This document shows, one piece after another, positions 15,538-23,728 of a stretch of DNA of 64,000 bases; position 1 is the stretch's first letter; each line of letters begins with the position of its first letter. The stretch covers positions 5,373,001-5,437,000 of the forward strand of contig NZ_JAUSZK010000001.1 of the NCBI RefSeq assembly GCF_030817495.1. Direction: 5' to 3'. This stretch comes from Streptomyces sp. V3I7 (GTDB lineage: Bacteria; Actinomycetota; Actinomycetes; Streptomycetales; Streptomycetaceae). The position numbers were made by a program, and so were the translations under genes. The notes under the pieces are model-generated. The model did not search any database. It saw only the letters and a program-made list of their open reading frames with translations, and was not told the origin of the DNA.

Positions 15538-16029
15538 GTGCGGGCGGGGGTCATGAAAAGGCAGGCACGAGGGGGCGGTCCCGTGGCCGTCGGGGCCTAT
15601 GCGGTACGGACCGAAGAGGCCGACGACGTCACGGATCAGGCGCAAGGGCCCCAGCTGAAGCGCCGGTTGGAGCGAGCGGATCTGCGCGAGGTACCCGAGG
15701 CGCGCAGGGCGCTGCGCGAACTCCTGCGACACTGGGGCAAACCGGGCCGCTCCGAGGTGGCCGAACTGCTCACGAGCGAACTCGTCACCAACGCGCTCGT
15801 CCACACCGACCAGGACGCCGTGCTCACGGCGGTCGTGGGACCGCGTGGACTGCGCGTGGAGGTACGGGACTTCGTGGCCCGCAGGCCGATGCCGCGCGCG
15901 TGCGACACCGGTGACGCCACGCACGGCCGGGGTCTGATGCTGGTGCGGTCCCTCGCGGACGACTGGGGCATACGCGCGCACGGCGTCGGCAAGGCGGTCT
16001 GGTTCGAACTGGACGCGGAGGCCGCGTGA
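15538..16029 (+). CDS. HATPase-domain protein (RsbW/anti-sigma-factor-like ATP-binding protein)
   Basis: About 163 residues from the GTG at 15538, which follows AGGAGGGG at 13 nt; an ATG at 15553 is the alternative. A GHKL ATPase core is clear: VAELLTSELVTNALVHT (N box, with the catalytic Glu and Asn), LRVEVRDFVARRP (G1 region) and HGRGLMLVRSLADDWGI (G2 region). An RRALRELLRHW helix precedes it. Proteins of this size are serine kinases or sequestering factors for anti-anti-sigma proteins and are abundant in Streptomyces. It lies directly after the PP2C-like gene and may share its transcript. It ends before a hairpin at 16150. Confidence 0.85.
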   Translation: MRAGVMKRQARGGGPVAVGAYAVRTEEADDVTDQAQGPQLKRRLERADLREVPEARRALRELLRHWGKPGRSEVAELLTSELVTNALVHTDQDAVLTAVVGPRGLRVEVRDFVARRPMPRACDTGDATHGRGLMLVRSLADDWGIRAHGVGKAVWFELDAEAA

Positions 16030-16149
16030 CCGAGCGACGGACGGAGCCGTGAACGAGCGCGGAACGGAGCCGTGAACCAGCGGCGGGGCGGGGCCGGCCC
16101 GCAAACCGCGCCCGCCCCGCCCCGCCCCGCCGGTCAGGCCGTGTGGGCC

Positions 16150-16210
16150 CTAGGGTCTGTCGTTTGGATCAGCCCCGCGACGCCGGGATGATCCAAACGA
16201 CAGGCCCTAG
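16150..16210. terminator. Long hairpin terminator between convergent genes, dispersed-element type
   Basis: CTAGGGTCTGTCGTTTGGATCA (16150-16171) pairs with the right arm at 16189-16210 over 22 bp with a single T-G wobble. The right arm includes the TAG stop of the minus-strand DUF2637 gene. A related half-arm, TGATCCGAACGACGGACCC, recurs at 19299-19317 just after the GntR gene, suggesting a repeated terminator family. Confidence 0.75.
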
Positions 16211-17253
16211 CCCAGCTGCTGCTCCAGATCCTTCAACTTGCGTTCCAGGGAGTCGAGTCGCGGCAGCCCCATCGTGTCGTCCTCCGCGGTCAGGTCGACC
16301 GTGATGGCGTCGGCGCCCTTGCGGACCGGCTGAAGGGAGGGCCGCGGACGTACGGGCAGCTGCTCCGCCGCCGACAGGGCAGGCTCCGAGGTCACTTGGG
16401 CGGTGGCGCGCTCCAGGGCGGCGCGGTCCTCCACCGGCCGGCCGGCGCCGCGCCCGACGAAGCCGCGGTGGCCCCGGCTGATCGCCTTGAGCCGGGCCCG
16501 CTCCACGCGCTGCTGCTCGCGCCGCCGCAGCCGGGTCTCCTCCTTCTGCCGCATGTCCTCACGCACCTCCTCGACCGCCTCGTCCAGGCTGCGCACGCCC
16601 TCCAGGAGCATCAGCGACCAGGCCCTGTAGGTCTCACGAGGAGCACGCAGCCAGCGCACCACACGGATCTGCGGCAGCGGACGCGGGACCAGACCCTGCT
16701 CGCGCAGGGCGGCCCGACGGGTCTGTTTCAGCGCGCGGTCGAAGAGCACCGCCGCCGAGAGGGACATGCCGGAGAAGAACTGTGGCGCCCCGTCGTGCCC
16801 GAAACCCCGCGGCGCGTGCACCCAGTTGAACCAGGCCGCCGCGCCCGCGAACGTCCACACGAGTATCCGCGAGCCGAGCGCCGCGTCACCGTGGCTGGCC
16901 TCGCGCACGGCGAGGACGGAACAGAACATGGCGGCACCGTCCAGGCCGAACGGCACCAGGTACTCCCAGCCGCCGGACAGCCCGAGGTTCTGCTCGCCGA
17001 AGCCGACCAGACCGTGGAAGGAGAGGGCGGCCGCCACCGCTGCGCAGCAGAACAGCAGCACGTAGGAGGCGGTGCCGTAGACCGCCTCCTTGCGCCGGCG
17101 CCGTTCCTCGCTGCGCTCCCACGAGTCGTCCGCGCCCGCGCTTCCCCCCAAGGCGCGCTTGCCGCGCGTCAGCACCGCCACCGCCGCCAGCATGCCCAGG
17201 AGCAGTACGGCGCCCGGAAGCAGCCAGTTCAGCGATATGTCGGTCAGTCTCAT
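16207..17253 (-). CDS. DUF2637 membrane protein (SpdB-like)
   Basis: 348 residues, started at the ATG at 17253 (GAGGGA upstream); an upstream ATG at 17295 would add 14 unconvincing residues. A first membrane helix (WLLPGAVLLLGMLAAVAVL) is followed by a charged linker (SEERRRRKEAVYG). Three more helices form the DUF2637 core: ASYVLLFCCAAVAAALSFHGL, YLVPFGLDGAAMFCSVLAV and FAGAAAWFNWVHAPRG. A long cytoplasmic tail is rich in Glu/Arg coiled coil (EEVREDMRQKEETRLRRREQ) and ends with another predicted coil, LERKLKDLEQQLG. DUF2637 proteins are known from actinomycete plasmid spread genes and from chromosomes; function unknown. The stop sits in the hairpin at 16150-16210. Confidence 0.82.
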   Translation of the reverse strand: MRLTDISLNWLLPGAVLLLGMLAAVAVLTRGKRALGGSAGADDSWERSEERRRRKEAVYGTASYVLLFCCAAVAAALSFHGLVGFGEQNLGLSGGWEYLVPFGLDGAAMFCSVLAVREASHGDAALGSRILVWTFAGAAAWFNWVHAPRGFGHDGAPQFFSGMSLSAAVLFDRALKQTRRAALREQGLVPRPLPQIRVVRWLRAPRETYRAWSLMLLEGVRSLDEAVEEVREDMRQKEETRLRRREQQRVERARLKAISRGHRGFVGRGAGRPVEDRAALERATAQVTSEPALSAAEQLPVRPRPSLQPVRKGADAITVDLTAEDDTMGLPRLDSLERKLKDLEQQLG

Positions 17254-17424
17254 CTGGGGTCCCTCGCATCGGGAAAGGACGGTAACGCCCGTCATAGTGG
17301 CCCAATCCCGGCGTCCCTCAGGGGGTTTCGGGGCAAGAGGACGCCAAGGGGGTGCGAGGGGATGCCCAGCGCGATTTTCTGCTCGAACTGCCGCTCCAGA
17401 AGCGCGAGTTGAGTTCGAATAAAA

Positions 17425-18264
17425 CTAGGCGGCGGCCGGGGTCGTCAGCCGGGCGACGCGCTCCGTGTCGCAGGTGCGCGGGCAGGTGGCGCAGGTGTCC
17501 TCGGGCCGCACGGTGTAGAACATGCAGCAGCTCGCCCGGTCCCGGGTGGGCAAAGGCTCGCCGTCCGGCCCGGTCAGCTCGCGGAAGGCGGCGGAGCCGA
17601 CGTACGGCGCGGTCGCGCCCGGCAGCAGCAGCTCCAGTTCGCGCACGACCCGCTCATGCTCGGGCTCGCCGAGCAGATGGGCGACGTACCACAGGCCCTC
17701 GACGAGGTCGTCGGTCGCCATGCCCCACAGGGCGCGCCCGCGGCGCCGCGCGCGGGGCCCGAATGCGGCGAGGACGGGCTCCAGGTGCTCGGCGACGGAC
17801 GCCCGCACCCGCGCCCGCAGCGCCTCCTCGTCCGGCACCACGACCGCGCCGGGCAGCGCGGCCGCCGGGTCGCCCGGCAGGCAGGCGAAGGAGTCGGCGC
17901 GGACGGCCACGCGGCCGGCGGTGCGGTCGTAGGAGACATGGGTCACGGGCAGGCGCGGCACCCGGCGGTGCAGGAACCAGGGGACGGTGATCAGCAGGCA
18001 GACGGGCCAGGCGTACCGGTGCAGCCCGAAAGTGGCGACGACGTCGGGGCGGGCGCGGATGCCGTAGTCCCGCCGGACCTGCGCGTCGTCCCAGGACAGG
18101 AACGCGCCCAGGCCCTCCCCGCCCGCTGCGAGCGCCGCCGCGCCGACCCAGCCACCGCCCTGGGGCGCCGGGCCCTCGGGGCCCAGCTCCGTGACGGCCA
18201 GCCCCGGGTAGGCCTCGGTGAGACGGGCGTACGCGGCGGAGACCGCCGAGGCGGGGACGGACAT
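17425..18264 (-). CDS. FhuF-type (2Fe-2S) siderophore-iron reductase
   Basis: A 279-residue protein with the C-terminal FhuF iron-sulfur motif C-C-(x10)-C-x2-C: SCCMFYTVRPEDTCATCPRTC at about 247-267. Such proteins reduce Fe(III) in imported siderophores to release iron in the cytoplasm. The N-terminal two thirds are typical of the family (FLSWDDAQVRRDYGIRARPD, then the hydrophobic WPVCLLITVPWFLH, which also occurs in soluble members). Directly upstream, 38-56 nt from the start, lies an iron box, so expression should rise under iron starvation through a DmdR/IdeR repressor. No siderophore biosynthesis genes are adjacent. Confidence 0.88.
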   Translation of the reverse strand: MSVPASAVSAAYARLTEAYPGLAVTELGPEGPAPQGGGWVGAAALAAGGEGLGAFLSWDDAQVRRDYGIRARPDVVATFGLHRYAWPVCLLITVPWFLHRRVPRLPVTHVSYDRTAGRVAVRADSFACLPGDPAAALPGAVVVPDEEALRARVRASVAEHLEPVLAAFGPRARRRGRALWGMATDDLVEGLWYVAHLLGEPEHERVVRELELLLPGATAPYVGSAAFRELTGPDGEPLPTRDRASCCMFYTVRPEDTCATCPRTCDTERVARLTTPAAA

Positions 18265-18301
18265 GACGGAACCACCGATCAGTGATCGCGGGCGGATCTA
18301 G

Positions 18302-18320
18302 ATAAGTAAGCCTTACCTTA
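18302..18320 (-). promoter_or_regulatory. Iron box (DmdR/IdeR-type operator)
   Basis: Read on the minus strand, TAAGGTAAGGCTTACTTAT matches the actinobacterial iron box consensus TTAGGTTAGGCTAACCTAA at 14 of 19 positions and keeps the central palindrome AGGCTTAC. It lies 38 nt upstream of the FhuF-like gene. Divergent to it, 112 nt away, starts a GntR-family gene, which could also be affected. Confidence 0.8.
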
Positions 18321-18431
18321 CCCAACCTGATCGGAGTTTGAACTGCCGCCTCCTGCGCCTAAGGTGCTTGACGCACAGGTAGCAACCCGCCGTAATGACC
18401 CCAAGTGCCGACAACCCGGAGGAGGAACCGC

Positions 18432-19295
18432 GTGAAGCACGGCCTGCACGCACTGCACGGCCTGCCCGGCTCCGCCGAGGCGGGAGTTCCGGCACTGCGG
18501 ACCGGCGAGGTACGGGTGCCCGCGCAGACGCGGTCCGTGGACGCGCTGGACGCGCTGGACGCCGTCGAGACGCCGGCCGTCCTCGACGCCGACCGCGAAC
18601 GCGGTGACGCGGCTCACGGCGTGCGCGGTGAGCACACGCACAGCGAGCGGCCGATCCCGCCGCCGCGTCCCGTCGTCCAGCGGGCGTCGGTGCGCGGACA
18701 GATCGTGGACGCCCTGCGCACCGCGCTGGTCGCGGGCGAGCTCAAGCCCGGCCAGGTGTACTCGGCGCCCGCACTCGGCGACCGGTTCGGGGTGTCGGCG
18801 ACGCCCGTGCGCGAGGCCATGCAGCAGCTCGCGCTCGAGGGCGCGGTCGAGGTCGTGCCGAACCGCGGGTTCCGGGTGGTCCAGCGGGGCGCGCGGGACC
18901 TGTCGGAACTGGCTGAGGTGCGGGCGCTGATCGAGGTGCCGGTGATGCTGCGGCTGGCCCGCACCGTGCCGGCCGAGCGGTGGGCGGAACTGCGCCCGCT
19001 CGCCGACGACACCGTGCGCGCCGCCTCCACCGGCTGCCGCGCGACGTACGCCGAGTCCGACCGCGCCTTCCATCGCGCCGTCCTGAGCCTGGCGGGCAAC
19101 GCCCAGCTGGTCCAGGTCGCCGAGGACCTGCACCGGCGCGCCCAGTGGCCCCCCGTCGGCGGCCCGGTGCGGCACGGCCGCGCCGACCTCGTCGCGGACG
19201 CGGCCGAGCACACGGCCCTGCTGGACGCGCTGATCGCCCGGGACCTGGACGTCGTCCGCTCCCTGGTGAACGAGCACTTCGCCGGCTCGGCGTAG
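18432..19295 (+). CDS. GntR/FadR-type transcriptional regulator with extended N-terminus
   Basis: 287 residues from the GTG at 18432, after a strong GGAGGAGGAACC. The winged helix lies at about 88-155: VRGQIVDALRTALVAGELKPG, FGVSATPVREAMQQLALEGAV, VVPNRGFRVV. The FCD effector domain follows, with LSELAEVRALIEVPVML and later SDRAFHRAVLSLAGN; metal-binding His/Asp are present. The first 85 residues are an unusual, low-complexity extension with small repeats (HGLHALHGLPG, VDALDALDAVE). Ligand unknown. It is divergent from the FhuF-like gene across the iron box, so iron-linked control is possible but not shown. Confidence 0.85.
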   Translation: MKHGLHALHGLPGSAEAGVPALRTGEVRVPAQTRSVDALDALDAVETPAVLDADRERGDAAHGVRGEHTHSERPIPPPRPVVQRASVRGQIVDALRTALVAGELKPGQVYSAPALGDRFGVSATPVREAMQQLALEGAVEVVPNRGFRVVQRGARDLSELAEVRALIEVPVMLRLARTVPAERWAELRPLADDTVRAASTGCRATYAESDRAFHRAVLSLAGNAQLVQVAEDLHRRAQWPPVGGPVRHGRADLVADAAEHTALLDALIARDLDVVRSLVNEHFAGSA

Positions 19296-19326
19296 GCCTG
19301 ATCCGAACGACGGACCCCGGCTCCCG

Positions 19327-20103
19327 CTACGCCGTCGCGGCCGCCGGCGGGATCAACTGGTCGGCCAGCCACGTCGGTACGCCCCCGAGGAGCCGGAACA
19401 ACCGGCGGGCCTCCTCGCGCAGGCGGGACGACTCCGGCTCGCTCTCCGCGTCCGCCAGCGACACCAGGGCGGGGGCCGTGCCCACCAGGTAGCCCAACTC
19501 CTCCCGGATACGCAGGGATTCCGTGAAGCCGTGCCGTGCCTCCGCCAACTCCCCGTCGCGCAGGGCGAGTCCGGCGAGGTGGCGCCAGGTGAAGGACAGC
19601 AGCAGCGGGTTGGAGTGGGCCACGGCGCCCGCGTGGGCGCGGCGGTACGCCGCACGGGCCGCCTGGGGGGCGTGGGCCAGGTTCTCGGCCAGCAGGCCGC
19701 GGCGGAAGTCCAGCAGGTCCCGGCCGGGGGCGCCCGGCGGGATCAGCGCCGCCGCGCGGCCCAGCGCGGCCCGCGCCTCGTCCGCCCGGTCCCGCACCCC
19801 GTGCAGCGTCGCGGCGTACGCGAGCTGCCCGCGCTCGCAGGCGGCCGCGCCCCGTTCCTCGTCGCTCCGCGCCAGCGCCTCGGCGGCCCGCAGGGCGTCC
19901 TCGGCGTCCTCCCAGCCGCGCTCGGTGTAGAGGCACCGCTCCGTGAGCAGAGTGGCTCGCTGCAGCGCGGTGGCCGGGGTGTCCGGGCGGAGGAGGGTGG
20001 CCGCGTCGACCCAGCAGGCCCGCGAGCGCAACCGCCATACCGCGGTCTGGAGTGGATCGTCACTTGCGGTCGTTCCGTTTCCAGACATGGCGGAATGCGC
20101 CAC
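19327..20103 (-). CDS. Helical-repeat (TPR-like) protein of unknown function
   Basis: 258 residues from the GTG at 20103, chosen because GGGGAGGG lies 4 nt upstream; an in-frame ATG at 20088 is the alternative. It is composed almost entirely of Ala/Leu/Arg-rich helices in tandem, with TPR-like spacing (WEDAEDALRAAEALARSDEE, RADEARAALGRAAALIPPG, LAEARHGFTESLRIREELGY). No catalytic motif, signal peptide or membrane segment is visible. It could be a scaffold or the stand-alone version of the repeat domain found in large regulators. It lies between the convergent GntR gene and the PucR gene, with 138 nt to the latter. Confidence 0.65.
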   Translation of the reverse strand: MAHSAMSGNGTTASDDPLQTAVWRLRSRACWVDAATLLRPDTPATALQRATLLTERCLYTERGWEDAEDALRAAEALARSDEERGAAACERGQLAYAATLHGVRDRADEARAALGRAAALIPPGAPGRDLLDFRRGLLAENLAHAPQAARAAYRRAHAGAVAHSNPLLLSFTWRHLAGLALRDGELAEARHGFTESLRIREELGYLVGTAPALVSLADAESEPESSRLREEARRLFRLLGGVPTWLADQLIPPAAATA

Positions 20104-20241
20104 GTTGCCCTCCCCGAGCGCGCCGTCGAGCTGTTGAGTGGTGGCGGCATTCCAGCACCAATCGCGGCGCCCGGCCAAGGGGGTGGGTGAAGGATTTCAC
20201 AAAGTCCTGGGCCGCGGAGGCCGTTCGGGCACCCGCGTACC

Positions 20242-21930
20242 TCAGCTCATGCGCAGGGCCAGGAAGAAGTCGAGCTTGTCCTCCAGGCGCGAGAGATCAC
20301 GGCCCGTCAACTGCTCGATCCTGCCCACCCGGTAGCGCAGCGTGTTGACGTGCAGGTGGAGACGGGTGGCGCAGCGGGTCCAGGAGCCGTCGCAGTCCAG
20401 GAACGCCTCCAGCGTCGGGATCAGCTCGGCGCGGTGACGGCGGTCGTACTCCCGCAGCGGGTCCAGCAGACGGGCCGTGAAGGCCCGGCGGACATCGTCC
20501 GGCACGAACGGTAGCAGCAGGACGTGCGAGGCCAGCTCCTGGTGGCCCGCGGCGCTCACCCGGCCCGGACGCGCCGCCGCGACCCGGCGGGCGTGCCGCG
20601 CCTCCTCCAGCGCGCCGCGCAGCCCCTCCGCCGAGTGCACGGCCGCGCTGACGCCGATCGTCAGCCGGCCGTCCTCGCCCAGACCGGCTGACAGCGGGTC
20701 CCGTACGGTCGCCAGGAGCGCGTCGGCGAGGATCTCGGCCTCGGCGCCGCCGTGCTCTGCGGCGACGGCGGCGAGCGGGACCAGGGCCACCGCCTCGTCG
20801 CCGATGTGGGCCACGGCGATGCGGTCGGAGGGCTCGGGCCCGGTCGCGAGCGGGTCGACCAGGATCTCCTCCAGCAGCGACCGGGCGACCGGGGCGCCGT
20901 CCCCGTCCTTGGCGGACAGGCCGGTGTCCGGCCGGGCGCCCGACTCGACGCGGGCGACGACCACCTGCCAGTGCGGGGCGGTCCCGAGCCCGGGCAGCAG
21001 CACCGGCGCGGCGACCCGCAGCCGGGCCGCGATCTCGGCGGGCGGCGCGGCCGCCTGCACCAGCTCCAGCACCTCCTGCGCGAGCCGGCGCCGTACCGTG
21101 CGCGCCGCGTCCCGCCGGTCCCGCTCCACCGCGATCAGCTGGGTGACGCCCTGGAGCAGGTCGAGGCGCTCCTCCGGCCACTCGCCCGCGTCCGCCTCGA
21201 CTGCCAGCAGCCAGTCCGACAGCGCCGCCGTGCCCGTGGCCTCGGCCTCCGCCGGGCCGCGGCGTATCGGGAACAGCGAGTACGCCGTCCCGTCCAGCAC
21301 CACGCGGTACGGCCCGCGCCGGCCCGTGCGGGCGGCCGCGAGGTGCTCGGCGGCCAGCCGGGCGCACGTCTCGGCGGACAGCGCCGGGGCCGCGGCCTTG
21401 GGGCCCGCGATCAGCCGGCCGGTGGGGGCGAGCACCCAGGCGCGCAGGTCCAGGTCGGTGCCGAGCAGGTCCAGGACCACGTCCGGACCGCCGCCCGCCG
21501 GTCCCGCGGTCATCATCCGCCGGTGCCGGTCGACCACGGCCGCGAGGTCCCCGGCCCGCTCGCCGGACACCTGACGTACGACGTGCTCGGTGATCGACGC
21601 GAACGCGACCGACTCGTCCACGGCGAACAGCGGCAGCCGGTGCCGGGCGCAGGCCACGACCAGGTCGTCCGGCACGCCCGCGAGCTCGGCCTCACCGGCG
21701 GCGAGCGCGGCCACCCCGTTCTGCACCAGGATCTGCACGAACCGCTCGGAGTCGGTGGCGCCCTGCCGCCACGCCAGCCCCGTGAGCACCAGCTCACCGC
21801 CCGAGAGGTAGCGGCTGGGATCGCGCAGGTCGGTCGTCATCACGCCCCGCACGGTCCGGTCCAGCTCGTCCTCGCCGCCGAGCAGCCGCAGGCCCAGCGC
21901 GTCGGTGTCCAGCAGTGCGCGCAGCCGCAT
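20242..21930 (-). CDS. PucR family regulator, probable activator/repressor of the xanthine dehydrogenase operon
   Basis: 562 residues, full PucR architecture. The N-terminal purine-catabolism domain is at 1-120 (MRLRALLDTDALGLRLLGGE, DLRDPSRYLSGGELVLTGL, FVQILVQNGVAALA). A central GGDEF-like CdaR domain follows. The C-terminal HTH_30 contains ALEAFLDCDGSWTRCATRLH-like text (TLEAFLDCDGSWTRCATRL, then HLHVNTLRYRVGRIEQLTG). PucR proteins sense purine metabolites and control purine degradation. It is divergent from the xdh operon across 351 bp, which makes direct control of that operon the natural inference. The ATG is at 21930. Confidence 0.9.
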   Translation of the reverse strand: MRLRALLDTDALGLRLLGGEDELDRTVRGVMTTDLRDPSRYLSGGELVLTGLAWRQGATDSERFVQILVQNGVAALAAGEAELAGVPDDLVVACARHRLPLFAVDESVAFASITEHVVRQVSGERAGDLAAVVDRHRRMMTAGPAGGGPDVVLDLLGTDLDLRAWVLAPTGRLIAGPKAAAPALSAETCARLAAEHLAAARTGRRGPYRVVLDGTAYSLFPIRRGPAEAEATGTAALSDWLLAVEADAGEWPEERLDLLQGVTQLIAVERDRRDAARTVRRRLAQEVLELVQAAAPPAEIAARLRVAAPVLLPGLGTAPHWQVVVARVESGARPDTGLSAKDGDGAPVARSLLEEILVDPLATGPEPSDRIAVAHIGDEAVALVPLAAVAAEHGGAEAEILADALLATVRDPLSAGLGEDGRLTIGVSAAVHSAEGLRGALEEARHARRVAAARPGRVSAAGHQELASHVLLLPFVPDDVRRAFTARLLDPLREYDRRHRAELIPTLEAFLDCDGSWTRCATRLHLHVNTLRYRVGRIEQLTGRDLSRLEDKLDFFLALRMS

Positions 21931-22281
21931 TCTCGTCGCCGCCGTTCTTTGTCTCGAAATCTACGATGGATCGTGGTGGTCGTGGTGAGAGCCACGAGAG
22001 GAGCGCGGCGACCGGTGCGCGAGGCGCACGCGTCGATGGCCAGGCTGTTTCCTGTGTTTCCACGGGAGAACGATGAGGCTTCCGATAACCTCCGTTCATA
22101 CGAATCTACAAGATGCCCGCCCTGGCCAGCCAACTCCTTCATGGTTTCGGTGACTGACCCCGTCGGAGCACGTGGCGGTGTACTGAGGCCACTCCGCGTC
22201 AACAGCACATGAGCGAGCCGCGCCCGTCCCCACGGATCGGCTCGATCCGGACGACCTCGAACATCAAGAAGAGAGCCGGTC
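21931..22281. other. Divergent promoter region between pucR-type gene and xdh operon
   Basis: 351 bp with no convincing gene; short ORFs such as one starting at 22209 lack an RBS. The stretch 21950-21985 (TTTGTCTCGAAATCTACGATGG) and the stretch 22075-22115 (TCCGATAACCTCCGTTCATACGAATCTACAAG) are notably AT-richer than their flanks and are the likely promoter/operator areas for the two directions. TTC-ATAC-GAA at about 22095 is a small palindrome. I cannot define a PucR site from one instance. Confidence 0.5.
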
Positions 22282-23172
22282 ATGGACTTCCTACGCCCCG
22301 CCAGCTGGGAGGACGCGCTCGCCGCGAAGGCCGAGCACCCCACCGCCGTGCCGATCGCGGGCGGTACCGACGTGATGGTCGAGATCAACTTCGACCACCG
22401 CCGTCCCGAGTACCTCCTCGACCTCAACCGCGTCGGCGACCTGTATGAGTGGGACACCGACGTGGAGACGGTCCGGCTCGGCGCCTCCGTCCCGTACACC
22501 CGGATCATGGAGCACCTGCGCACCGAGCTGCCGGGCCTCGCCCTCGCCTCGCACACCGTCGCCTCCCCGCAGATCCGCAACCGCGGCAGCGTCGGGGGCA
22601 ACCTCGGCACCGCCTCCCCGGCCGGCGACGCCCACCCCGCCCTGCTCGCGGCCGGCGCCGAGGTCGAGGCCGCGTCGGTGCGCGGCACCCGGCTGATCCC
22701 GATCGACGACTTCTTCACGGGGGTGAAGCGCAACGCGCTCGCCCCCGACGAGCTGATCCGCGCCGTCCGCATCAAGAAGGCCGACGGGCCGCAGCAGTTC
22801 TCCAAGGTGGGCACCCGCAACGCCATGGTCATCGCCGTCTGCGCCTTCGGCCTCGCCCTGCACCCCGCCACCCGCAGCGTCCGTACCGGCATCGGCTCGG
22901 CCGCCCCGACCCCCGTCCGGGCCAGGGCCGCCGAGGACTTCCTGGCGGCGGCGCTCGACGAGGGCGGCTGCTGGAACAACGGCAAGCCTCTCGCCCTGTC
23001 GGCCGTCAAGCAGTTCGCCGAGCTGTGCTCCGGCGCCTGCAACCCCATTGACGACGTCCGCGGAACCGCGGACTACCGTCGCCACGCGATCGGCGTCCTG
23101 GCCCGTCGGACGCTCACCTGGACCTGGGAGTCGTACCGCGACGCCCGCCGCACCTCGGAGGGAGTCGCCTGA
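22282..23172 (+). CDS. Xanthine dehydrogenase, FAD-binding subunit
   Basis: 296 residues. It is the medium (FAD) subunit of a three-component molybdenum hydroxylase that oxidises hypoxanthine/xanthine to urate. FAD-binding signatures: AVPIAGGTDVMVEINFD near 27-43 (the GGTD pyrophosphate loop), ASPQIRNRGSVGGNLGTASPAGD near 95-117, and a C-terminal CO_deh_flav_C region. The start is the ATG at 22282 after GAAGAGAG. The final codon overlaps the next start (TGATG). First gene of a tightly packed operon of four. Confidence 0.93.
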   Translation: MDFLRPASWEDALAAKAEHPTAVPIAGGTDVMVEINFDHRRPEYLLDLNRVGDLYEWDTDVETVRLGASVPYTRIMEHLRTELPGLALASHTVASPQIRNRGSVGGNLGTASPAGDAHPALLAAGAEVEAASVRGTRLIPIDDFFTGVKRNALAPDELIRAVRIKKADGPQQFSKVGTRNAMVIAVCAFGLALHPATRSVRTGIGSAAPTPVRARAAEDFLAAALDEGGCWNNGKPLALSAVKQFAELCSGACNPIDDVRGTADYRRHAIGVLARRTLTWTWESYRDARRTSEGVA

Positions 23173-23726
23173 TGCGTGTGCACTTCACCGTCAACGGACG
23201 GCCGCAGGAGGCCGACGACGTCTGGGAGGGCGAGAGCCTGCTCTACGTCCTGCGCGAGCGCCTCGGCCTGCCCGGCTCCAAGAACGCCTGCGAACAGGGC
23301 GAGTGCGGCTCCTGCACCGTCCGCCTGGACGGCGTCCCGGTGTGCGCCTGCCTGGTCGCCGCCGGCCAGGTCGAGGGCCGCGAGGTCGTCACCGTCGAGG
23401 GCCTCGCGGAGTACGCGCGGCAGCGGTCCTGCGATACGAGCGCACGCGGTACGTCGCTGGAGGACGCCCAGCGATGGCAGCCCACCGGCGACGGTGCCGA
23501 ACTCGCCCCGGTCCAGCAGGCGTTCATCGACGCCGGCGCCGTCCAGTGCGGCTTCTGCACCCCCGGGCTGCTGGTCGCCGCCGACGAGCTGCTGGAGCAC
23601 CACCCGAACCCGACGGACGCTGACATCCGCGAGGCCCTGTCGGGCAACCTGTGCCGCTGCACCGGCTACGAGAAGATCATGGACGCGGTCCGGCTGGCGG
23701 CCGCCCGGCAGTCCGAGGGGGTGTGA
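23172..23726 (+). CDS. Xanthine dehydrogenase, 2Fe-2S subunit
   Basis: 184 residues, small iron-sulfur subunit carrying electrons from the molybdenum centre to FAD. The plant-type cluster is NACEQGECGSCTVRLDG with its fourth Cys in VPVCACLV (about 38-62). The C-terminal cluster uses CGFCTPG and CRCTGY (about 118-160). Between the clusters is a longer linker than usual (RQRSCDTSARGTSLEDAQRW, then QPTGDGAELAP), about 25 residues more than the minimal family. Start overlaps the FAD gene by one base; stop lies 2 nt before the Mo-subunit start. Confidence 0.94.
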   Translation: MRVHFTVNGRPQEADDVWEGESLLYVLRERLGLPGSKNACEQGECGSCTVRLDGVPVCACLVAAGQVEGREVVTVEGLAEYARQRSCDTSARGTSLEDAQRWQPTGDGAELAPVQQAFIDAGAVQCGFCTPGLLVAADELLEHHPNPTDADIREALSGNLCRCTGYEKIMDAVRLAAARQSEGV

Positions 23727-23728
23727 GC

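Noticed and set aside
17296..17424. Possible small gene between the DUF2637 and FhuF-like genes
   Set aside because: Frames here are Arg/Ser-rich with no RBS; the 129 bp look like spacer.
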